DNA of 64,000 bases, taken from positions 10,648,842 to 10,712,841 of the forward strand of contig OX940861.1 of NCBI GenBank assembly GCA_954871525.1, read 5' to 3'. The position numbers were made by a program, and so were the translations under genes. The stretch is from Parietaria judaica. Taxonomy: Eukaryota; Streptophyta; Magnoliopsida; Rosales; Urticaceae. The notes under the pieces are model-generated. The model was not told the origin of the DNA and did no database searches. It saw only the letters and a program-made list of their open reading frames with translations. Positions 55,283 to 64,000 of this stretch are shown here, one piece after another. Every line of letters begins with the position of its first letter. Within the stretch, counting starts at the first letter, position 1.

Positions 55283-57417
55283 AATCATTTCTTGATGCCG
55301 ACTTTTTTTCCCCCTAATATAACCTCTTTACAACTACATGACACTCCTAACTAACTTTCTATTCTTGTCCCTATTTAATCCTTTTGTGAAAATTCTGTTA
55401 GTTATATTATTAAGGGAAAATGGCGCGAAAGTCGTTCACTCTGTACATTTATTGCTTTCACCACCAAAATTTGAATATAGGGACTTAATTGCAACAAACG
55501 TGCAGACTTACGGACTTTCGCCGCTATTTTCCCTATTATTAATAGAGTTAATTTTTAATGAGATTGAGTGCATCTGATTATCAGGAAGGAGTGGCCCTCG
55601 AAATAGCGGAAGCAGTGATCGGGGCTCTTAAAGGTGAGCTCGCATCAACGGCTGTAAACGCACCCATGGTCCCTCCAGAGGTACCTAAACTAAACAAGTT
55701 TTATTATCCTAATTCGAATAGAATATATAGAGTAGAGCTAACTTGCAACTCAAGTCTTACATATTAACATGAACAAGTAAAACTAGAAACTACTTTCTTT
55801 CTTTTTTCTTTTTTTTTTTAAGATCGGAAACCTGAAATCCTTCAAAAGCGAATCCAAATCCTAGTGAGTTTATCACTCGATAAACACAAAATAATAAACG
55901 AGGCTCAAAATAAATAAATAAATATAACATAAATCTTTATATAAAGAACAAAAAAGAGTTAATTGCAGCATAAATACCTAACATATGGTCAAAGATGGTG
56001 ACATGTACCCAACCTCGAAAAATGGCGGCAATAGTACTCAACGAATGTTTATTTTTCTTCTTCAATTATAATTCCATACCCGCTATATTTAAAACCCACA
56101 ATTAAAATAGATGCTTAAAACCCACTATTTATAAACATTTATATTTTATAAGAAAACATTTATATTTCATTAGTATTTTAGTTCTAAACATAAAACACGT
56201 GGGGCAAAGTGACAGAAAAGGAAATGGTGATACTGGTCAATCCCTCAAAACGTTCGTTGGGTATTAATGCCGCCACTTTTTGAAGTTGGATATATGTCAC
56301 AAACTTTGATAATAAATTAAGTATTTATATCGTAATTAATCCAAAAAAAAGAAGAGAACTAGTAAAATTAAAGTTTTTTCTCAAATAAATATAGCAATAT
56401 ATAATAATCGATCACAGAAAAACCATTAACATCAAGAGTAATGCTGATCTCGTTATCAATTCTATTTGCTACAAAACCTATCTAAGGTTTCAAGTTCTTT
56501 TAAGAGTGACAACAGAAAACCAAAGGCACAAGTATACCACTTAATTTTGGTTTACAAATAAGACATAGTCAAACTAGCCGTTTCAAGTCTTTAACTTGTA
56601 TCGCAAGTCAGAAGCATCTATTACACTCATTCTTTAACTTGTATCACAAGTAAGAATCATCCATTACACATTTACACGAATCTATCACACATAAATTTCA
56701 CGTATATATTTGGGATATAATAAAAATTTGGGCATACAAAAACAGGTTATGTCGGAGCTGGCACCGTTTGTGTCCGTGGCGGATAAACTAGGAAGACTGG
56801 CAGTCCAGCTAATTGCCGGAGGAAGCGGCATCAAAACTGTGCGAATAACCTACGCTTCAGCGAGAAACCCCGACGACCTCGACACCCGGCTCCTCCGCGC
56901 AATGGTGATAAAGGGCCTAATCGAGCCGATATCGAGCGTCTTCATCAACCTCGTCAACTCGGACTTCATCGCCAAGCAGCGCGGCCTGGAGATCATCGAG
57001 GAGAGGCTGGTCCTCGACGGCTCTCCGGAGAGCCCACTTGAGTTCATCCAGGTTCGCATCGCCAACGTCGAGTCGAGATTCGCGAGCGCCATTTCGAACT
57101 GGGGCGAGATCATGGTGGAGGGGAGGGTCAAAGACGGGAAGCCACATTTGACGGAGGTAGGGTCGTTCAGCGTCGACGTGAGCATGGAGGGAAGTCTGAT
57201 CCTGTGCCGGCAAGTTGACCAGCCGGGGATGATCGGCAAAGTGGGCGGCATTCTTGGAGAGGAAAACGTGAACATCAGTTTCATGTCGGTCGGGAGAATC
57301 GCTCCCGGGAAACAAGCGATGATGACGATCGGTGTGGACGACGAGCCGAGCAGAGAAGCGCTGAAGAGGATCGGAGACTTAACTGCCGTTGAAGAGATTG
57401 TTTTCTTGAAGTTGTAG
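53647..57417 (+). CDS. PGDH: D-3-phosphoglycerate dehydrogenase, plastidial
   Basis: First enzyme of the phosphorylated serine pathway: oxidises 3-phosphoglycerate to 3-phosphohydroxypyruvate with NAD+. Five exons, 53647-54169, 54648-55024, 55094-55204, 55585-55680 and 56746-57417, all GT-AG, adding to 592 residues, the usual length of plant PGDH. A Ser/Thr/Pro-rich transit peptide of about 45-50 residues precedes [15 protein letters not shown]. The NAD fold has GFGKVG (196-201). Catalytic residues are Arg280 (NVARGG), probably Glu309 (FTEEPP) and His328 (TPHLGAST). A regulatory intervening domain and a C-terminal ACT domain ([18 protein letters not shown]) follow, which binds serine or other amino acids in relatives. 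No lesion was found. Intron 1 contains repetitive AACCGG-rich DNA and intron 3 a TA microsatellite. Arabidopsis has three such genes; which one this matches is not decided. Confidence 0.97.
55239..55279. repeat. (TA)n microsatellite in PGDH intron 3
   Basis: About 40 bases of alternating TA, 35 bases after the donor site. Confidence 0.9.
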
Positions 57418-58559
57418 CTGTTAAAGTGATTGGTTTTTTCTTCTGAATCATATGCTTTCAGTGATGATACGGAAATGTATTTCCAATTGGTCAATTTATT
57501 ATGCTTAGTGTATTTTATAGCGCCTCATTTTAAGAAATGAAAGTATGAAACAAAGTATTTAATGTCTAGTCAATTGCTTTGGTTCTTTGCAATGAATTCC
57601 GAGCGTATTACTATACTACATGTAGACTAAATATCTTTGATTAACTAGTGAATTTAATTACATTGTAAGTAACCCAAATAAAGATTGCTACATTTGGCGG
57701 GAAAAAGAGTTAAGACCCAACGATGACAATTACTTGAATGTGTGATAGAAAACTCTATAATGTAACTATTTTTAAAAGTAATTGGGTTGAATAGCTCCTT
57801 TGATGAGAGGATATTGGTGCCTAAAACTACTTTAGAAAAAAAAAATTAAAAAAAATTAAAAAATATATATATATTACAAATTTGGTGCTCAAACGGTCTT
57901 TTTTTTTGTCTTAACGGGAATATAAACGGAATGATAGGAAAAAAATAAATATATTTATATTAATAGATTTTTACTTTGATAATATATTTCAATGTCATTT
58001 TAAATCCTGGCTAATTATATTTTAACGAGTTATAGTAATAATAATAACAATAATAATAATAATAATATTTTAATTTTTTTATAACTTTAACTCCAAAGAA
58101 TTAAAATAAAATAAAATTCAAAATACTTGGATGAACTGAATTTTAATAAATATAACTTTAAGAATTCAATAAAATACTTTGCAAAATATAAAAAAATATT
58201 CACTAATATTTCTGCAAAGAACTATATTAAATTTAATGAGAAGATACTATCTGATCACTAAATTGTATCATAGAAACTATGGGCGTAATATTTTTTGGAA
58301 GGTCATTAGAATAGAAACCCTCTCATCAGATGGATTATTCAAGCCCATTACAATTGACTCCCAGTTACAATTGACCTTTAGTTAACAAGACGCATTGCTT
58401 TTTAAGGTACATGCACGGAGGTGCCTTACATTTTTGGGACCCTAGGCGAGGAGAAATTTTAGGAACCCCTAACCGTAATTGCAAATTTTAATTTTGATGA
58501 AATAGTATATAAAATATTTGTATAATAATTATCATTCAAATATGACGCGTCTCGCAATT
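57418..58559. other. 3' flank of PGDH and spacer
   Basis: PGDH 3' UTR followed by AT-rich DNA with an AAT-rich microsatellite near 58035-58068. No gene supported; 58179-58385 is an unconvincing open frame. Confidence 0.5.
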
Positions 58560-59468
58560 TTAGAAACAAAAGTAATAATCAACTCTGTATAATCGAGTTT
58601 CTCGATCATGTCCTTTTCGATAGACAATATAGCTAAATGCCTCAACCTATCTTAAGACAACGTGGATAAGACTTGATCAGCTTTAACTTTGAGAATCTTT
58701 TTTCGGTATGCGCAACTCTGATTGGTTGGTTAGCATAATTTGGTTTGCAATCCAAGCATTTGGATAACTATAATCTAATTCTTGTATGTAATTTAAAACA
58801 TCGATCTCTCTTTTTCCTGTCGGTTGGTATGCTCACACTTAGGATTTCCAATCAATCAATTTGTTATCGAAATTCAGCCAACTAATTCTGGCATTAATGT
58901 GTTACTACTGTTTCATGATTGTTAAGTCATTTAGAAACATTGTGCCAGTCATTAAAGCCTTTTTCAGCCAATTGACCCACCTATTACTAATTAGCAAACA
59001 ACTAACAACATAATCAAAATATCTTAACTAAAGAAACATGATAAACCAATCACTTTCCGTCTTTCTTCTCCCCGTTCAGTACAGTTCGCGTATAAATATA
59101 ATGATACAAAGAGAAACACCTACAAAGTCATCTTTAGGAAATAGTATATAAACGTCTCTTTGAGGACCTTTTTCAATCAGAAAGTCAATGAGCTTTTTAT
59201 TCATTGGATTCCATTTTGTAAGGTTATCTTTCTAAAAAGAAAAGTGACTTGTATCACTTTCATCCTCATTCTGCATCTTGTTATCATTTTCATTTTCATT
59301 CTCATTCTCATTCATAACTTCACCAAATTCTTCATCATTATTCACATTTTCAATCCTAGCTTGACTAATTTCCTCATTTTTATTTCCATTCTTATCTTGA
59401 CCAATTTGTTTTTCCTCATTAACATACAATAAAGGACTATGGAAAATATTAGCAAAAAAGGGAATCAA
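58560..59468 (-). pseudogene. hAT transposase relic (TTF zinc finger/hAT dimerisation type), internally deleted
   Basis: Minus-strand pieces in protein order: an acidic N-terminus (GEVMNENENENENDN) leading to KWNPMNKKLIDFLIEKGPQ (59468-59160), VYILFPKDDF, RRKTESDWFIMF (about 59040), GFNDWHNVSK and NNHETVVTH of the TTF-type zinc-finger region (about 58895-58960), then directly DVLNYIQELDYSYPNAWIANQIM (58740-58810) and RFSKLKLIKSY...DRLRHLAILSIEKDM (58605-58710), the C-terminal dimerisation domain. The catalytic central part is missing. Stops and frameshifts occur throughout. The identity rests on order and motif recall; it is too short and broken to be functional. The ends of the transposon were not found. 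Confidence 0.72.
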
Positions 59469-60061
59469 TATAGTGAGAAAATTTTTAAAGACTAGAGTGA
59501 GAATTAAAGTCGTAATTAACTTGAGAATTAAGGGGCCAAATATTAAAAGATAGTGATTTTAATTAATTTTTTAGGGATTTTTAAATTTAATTTAAGTAAT
59601 TTAAAAAAAATAACTTAAAAATAATTTTGGGACTCTTAAAATTTATTTTTTTAATTTATTTTATTAAAAGCGCATGTCTATTCCGTCCCCTCCCCTTGGG
59701 GCATGGCAAGGGTGCCGACCGAATCAATTAAAATAAGTAGTACGTGAATGGATTTGCTTGTGATTCTAGAACTAGTCCCGTCATCACACTACACCTCATC
59801 AATTACTCGACCAATTACCACTAAACAAACCCCAAAATACGACATTAAAAGACACTCCACACAAACTCCAACAATAATTAAATACAGAGCATAGCAGCTA
59901 CGCGTCCACACCTCAAGAGAAGCTCTTCCTCCTTCAAGCAGAAACCGCCACTTCGCGCACCACGTGTCCACACATAAAACCACCGCTTTATAATATATAC
60001 ATATATATATATATACATGCTCCATTGATGTTCAGAAACCAGAGCACTTCTATCGAGCAAC
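59469..60061 (+). promoter_or_regulatory. Upstream region of the small hydrophilic gene
   Basis: No gene. The last 170 bp carry an ABRE (CCACGTGTCC at 59960-59969), an ACGCGTCCAC word near 59900 similar to an ABA coupling element, and a TATA box (TTTATAATATAT, 59988-59999) followed by a TA run. The ATG comes about 65 bp after the TATA box. Confidence 0.6.
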
Positions 60062-60396
60062 ATGAGCACCACAAGAGTAATCCTTTTTCCCATTTCTCTG
60101 ATCAACTCTAATTTCTTGTGTCAATAACTTAGCCGTTTGCTCTGTTTCAGGGAACAGACGAGACCAACAGAGAAGGCGCGACGGAGATCAAGGTCGACAC
60201 GGTGGATACCGTGGATTACAGATCGCCGCCGGGGCAAGAAGACAAAGAGCCCAACAAGGAAGACATCCACGTCGTTCATCTCACTCGAAAAGACGCCGAT
60301 TCCCGCGGCGGCATAGCCGGCGCCGTGGCGAGCACGCTGGAGTCGGCCAAGAACGCCATTTCCGGCGGTAATCGGGACAAGAAGACCGACGAATGA
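60062..60396 (+). CDS. Small hydrophilic protein of unknown function
   Basis: Exon 1, 60062-60076, is only five codons (MSTTR); intron 60077-60150 is 74 nt, GT...CAG; exon 2, 60151-60396, gives 81 more residues, 86 in all. The protein is rich in Asp, Glu, Lys, Arg, Thr and Gly, has almost no aromatic residues, and is expected to be largely disordered. Its most structured part is GGIAGAVASTLESAKNAI, a likely amphipathic helix. I do not recognise the family. The composition and the ABRE-containing promoter suggest a stress- or desiccation-related, LEA-like protein, but this is inference. Exon 2 is GC-rich in contrast to its flanks, which supports a real gene. If the intron were retained the frame would close after about 20 codons. 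Confidence 0.75.
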
Positions 60397-62735
60397 GTGA
60401 GTGTGTGTGATTGTGGTTGAATAATGATAAAGCGAATTTGCAGTTTGTGGGATCGTATAATAATTATAAAGCGACTTTAAAGTGCTTGATTTGGTTGGTG
60501 GGCATAATTTGTTTGTTCTGTTCATGAGTCCTACGAAAGACGAATATAATGAGAAAAAAGCGAAGAAAGGATTTGAATTAAATAAGATGAATTTTGGAAA
60601 AGTAAACGAGGGGAAGAAAGTACTGAGGAAAATTATAGAAAGGGTGACTTTTTCTTTTGGACACTAGTGCAGGATCTTAATGGAACCGGTGATCTTTTTA
60701 CTGTCTGTTCTTTTACTAATCGAACTTAAAGAAATTCAATTTGAAAAAGAAAGAAAAAATCTGACCAATGATGTATAAGAAATTCATGTGAACTGGTAAG
60801 CAACTGGACCAAAAATGGTACAAAAGCTACGGGAGGGTATCAACTCAGGATCAACGATTTGAATGCGATTTTTGTATGTTATCGACGGACTAATCGTTTA
60901 ACGATGGATTTATCAATGAAAAATTTATAAAAATTATCGTTTATTGTTATCGAAATTTATCAAAGGATTAATCAGTAATTAATAGATTTATTGATAAAAA
61001 ATTTATAAAATATTTTTATACATATTTTATACTAAAAACATAACATACTAATGTTATAAAATATAAAAAAATGTCATAAAATATAAAAAAATGAAATTAC
61101 ATAATAATTTTCAAAAAAACAAGTACTTTTATAAAAAAAAATGAAATTACATAATAATTTTCAAAGAATTTACTTTTATCGTTATTATATAAAATTCAAA
61201 CAAATCCTAAAATCACCCCAAATCTAAAAAAAAATGAAATTACATAATAATTTTCAAAAAAACAAGTACTTTTATAAAAAAAAAAGAAATTACATAATAA
61301 TTTTCAAAGAAATTACTTTTATCGTTATTATATAAAATTCAAACAAATCCTAAAATCACCCCAAATCTAAAAATAAAAAAACAATCAAATAATTTGAACT
61401 TTTATATTAATGAAATATAAATAAAATTATGAAAATTTTACATAATTCATACATATACAAAACTTAATCTTCGAAACACTTAAAATCCATTTTAACAAAC
61501 CTTTAAATTCTTTTAAATTCCGAGATTACAATAATTTGGAACTTTTGTCGTGATTTGATTAGGGCTTCAACTTCATGCAGCGACGACGAGAAGCAACCCT
61601 CTTCTCCAGGCGATAATCGCGGCAGCTTATAAATTCAGTGAAGGGAAAGACGAGAAAAAAGTTGAGGAGGCAGAAAAGTGGTGTGGTTCGCGCGAGAAAA
61701 GAAAGCATTTATACCAAGGGTTTAACTTTTTCATATTTGAGCGAAAAGTCCTTAGATTTTTTAGATATTGCACTTGATAACTTTGAGCGAAAAGTAGCTT
61801 GTTTTCCGACTCGAAAAATTGCAAAAACTATAAAAACGGCAACGATTAAGAGAGATAAGTTACTGAGAAGTGCTTTTCAGCGATTAATCGCTCAATTATC
61901 GAACGAAAATCGAATCCTTGGTTAGTATAATTTTTAGGATAAATCGAAGAAATCCGGACTTGAATAATTACTTAAAACAATTGGTATAGTTTTATTTTTT
62001 AAAAATTGTTTTTAATTTTTTTATTGAAAAAAAAAATGACAAAGTATTTTTTTAAAAGATAAAAATAGACCAAGAAAATTATTCTTATTAAAAAAAAATT
62101 ACTCTTACGATTTATGTAAAAAAATTAAAATGATTTTTGTATTTTTATAAAAATAATTTTATCAAACACATAAAAAGTAATTTAGTTTATTCTAAAATAA
62201 AAAATAAGACTAAATAAGTTATGTCACTCACTGTTCGATCCGTTTCATTTTAGTTGTTACACTGTAAATATATATATTTGGATGCGATCTACTTAATCAG
62301 CTCGTATTAATTGTTTTGTTACACTGTGAGGATGCGATCTACTATTAATGTTAGTTGTTACGTTACAAAAATGAACTTCTAATTTTAATCAATATTAGAC
62401 TTTAGTTTTATAAATTAAAAATTAAAGTTAAAAAAATGAAAAGTTTATCACAATACGCTGTAAACTTCATGCGCAATAGTGTTTGCAATTCTGAAGATAA
62501 ACTTAAAAAAAAAATGTGAAGACAACTAAAAAAAAAAGTAAAATTAAAGCATACAAGTCCTATAGTGTAGGTCTGAAAACATATAAATAATTAAAAATTA
62601 TTTACGAGATATATTTTTTTTTTTCATACTTAGATTTTCGGTTCATGAATAGATAAATTGTTCACACGAAAATTTTCCCCAGTCAGTGAAAAATTGTCTT
62701 AGATCTTGGGATTCATGAATAAATAAATTGTCACG
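60397..62735. other. AT-rich spacer with tandem duplication
   Basis: 3' UTR of the small gene, then no supported gene. Contains the 143-bp tandem duplication at 61086-61372. The plus-strand frame 61638-61925 (95 codons, Lys/Arg-rich) shows no known motif and is not called. Confidence 0.5.
61086..61372. repeat. 143-bp tandem duplication
   Basis: Two nearly identical units (61086-61229 and 61230-61372), each containing the phrase GAAATTACATAATAATTTTC twice, so a smaller duplication came first. Confidence 0.85.
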
Positions 62736-63005
62736 TCAAAATATGGCCATGCGGTGACAAAATTGCCCCAGATCTCTCGCCACCATACAACTAAAAGCTC
62801 CTGTCCTGTCTTGGAAAGCAAAGATGCACCCTTTGAATTGATCTAAGTAAGTGACAATCGATTTCTTCCACTTTGCATAAGAAATTTGTCGCTCATGGTT
62901 AGTCGGTAACCATCTATTCAAACTCGTGCAAGCCGTATTAATAGATGTCGCCAAATGTAATTCCGCATTCAAAATTTCCGACCAAATAAAAAGCAAAATT
63001 CGCAA
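62736..63005 (-). pseudogene. Probable LINE linker/RNase H relic
   Basis: An 89-codon open frame with WSEILNAELHLATSINTACT, RQISYAKWKK and FAFQDRTGAFSCMVARDLG. The order Trp-linker, YAKWKK, then an RDxxGxF-like block recalls the N-terminal edge of the RNase H domain of plant LINEs (KWKPP...GCVIRDSNGQF). The lead-in residues and frame are degraded. Moderate support only. Confidence 0.45.
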
Positions 63006-64000
63006 AAATAAACAGATAAAAAATTTCGGGAGAACAAGATTTGGCTAGCTCCAAATTATCAAATAAAAAAAATACAGAATATATTATCGGGCCACAAAAT
63101 TTAACATGATTGAAAGAGCTGGGTTGAAATGGATGACTGCAAGAGCCAATGGACTAGTTCTGTAAAAATTTCTTTCTATTTGATAGTGGAACAATCTAGG
63201 CGTTTGTGGTGAGGACAGGTCAATTTGCTATTCGTGGATTAGTAGAAGGGAAGTGAATCTTTGCAGCTCATAAAGTTTGTTCAACGCATAATTCCAAAAT
63301 TAATATAGTATCTTTGAAAATAGGCAGATTCTGTTAGATTCTCCTGTAACTGCCTATTACTTCATTTACTAGGAAATCAATTTCGCTTTGTCTAGATTCC
63401 GTGGTCTGCATTAATACCAAGATTCCTCTTTTTTCGAAGTGTTTATTGTTAAACAATGGTCACCTATAAGGAATCTAAGGGCTTTGTTATTTTGGCATTT
63501 TGTTCAAATATAAATATTGTAAACCTAAAATATATTAATTCCGAACCATAAGATTCATAACCCACTATGTTTGTTGTAAAAAAAAAAAACATTTAAAGTT
63601 CCGCAATTTCCAATATATTATGCAAAACATTTGATATGGGAGATTTCAAAATATAAATGTGAATTAATCGCCTGGGATAAAACAAATAGCCAATATACAC
63701 AAGAATGCATAAATGACATCTTTCAAACATTGAAGCATAAAGCTGTAACCAAGTTTCTTTTAAAATAAATAAATAAAATATCAGAGTATTAATACGTTAC
63801 GGGAGTGTTTAAGATATTGAGGACGAAGCCAGTCCTTTTAGATAAAATCAAATTAGCACTCTGATTTAATTAAGTGTCATAAGGCATATCTTGTAGTTAT
63901 TCTACATAGCATTCATATCCTCTAAATAAATCAAACTACACCAAGACCTAACACAGTACCATAAATTATACTATTAATTTATACTTGGATTATTGGATAA
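63006..64000. other. AT-rich spacer at the window end
   Basis: No gene or mobile-element end could be supported. Confidence 0.5.

Noticed and set aside
61638..61925. 95-codon Lys/Arg-rich frame
   Set aside because: No domain, AT-rich composition like the spacer, no promoter seen.

Overview
This window is nuclear DNA from a flowering plant, probably a eudicot. The evidence is an R2R3-MYB gene, a plastid-type serine-pathway enzyme with GT-AG introns, plant LTR-retrotransposon lineages (Ty1/copia, Tat-type Ty3/gypsy), PIF/Harbinger and hAT relics, and AT-rich intergenic DNA around much more GC-rich exons. No tRNA, rRNA, CRISPR or bacterial-style operon was seen.

Five host genes are supported. 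They are a subgroup-22 (MYB44-like) R2R3-MYB repressor-type factor on the minus strand (6228-7031); two SASA-fold carbohydrate-esterase paralogues on the plus strand (29273-30578 and 50588-52395, both two exons with the intron at the same codon); a complete five-exon plastidial D-3-phosphoglycerate dehydrogenase (53647-57417); and a small hydrophilic protein with a five-codon first exon behind an ABRE/TATA promoter (60062-60396).

Layout: 0-3 kb AT-rich spacer. 3.1-5.2 kb, 5'-truncated copia relic with its 3' LTR. 6.2-9.2 kb, MYB gene and a G-box-rich upstream region. 9.7-11.9 kb, a solo LTR and two hAT-type MITEs side by side. 15.1-21.4 kb, a LINE relic split by a very young full-length copia element. 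22.2-28.5 kb, a dead PIF/Harbinger transposase split by a solo LTR that is itself split by another solo LTR. 28.6-30.6 kb, esterase 1. 30.9-46.3 kb, a 15.3-kb Tat-lineage gypsy element carrying an antisense four-exon gene and, nested inside it, a 2.6-kb non-autonomous LTR element with one gag-like ORF. 48.4-49.0 kb, a copia-type solo LTR. 49.6-50.2 kb, an inverted second copy of one hAT MITE. 50.6-57.4 kb, esterase 2 and PGDH. 58.5-59.5 kb, an internally deleted hAT transposase relic. 60.1 kb, the small protein. 61-64 kb, tandem duplication, a LINE RNase-H relic and spacer.

The genes are ordinary, unlinked functions. The two esterases probably began as neighbours and were pushed about 20 kb apart mainly by the gypsy insertion. 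The richest biology is in the mobile elements. Target-site duplications (TSDs) are perfect for seven insertions (TSDs CCTTC, GCATA, GGACT, ACGTG, GTACC and two 8-bp hAT duplications). This lets the order of insertion be read. The copia element (2 differences between 548-bp LTRs) and the nested gag-like element (4 differences in 712 bp) are young; the gypsy host element (very roughly 25-30 differences per kb by eye) is older.
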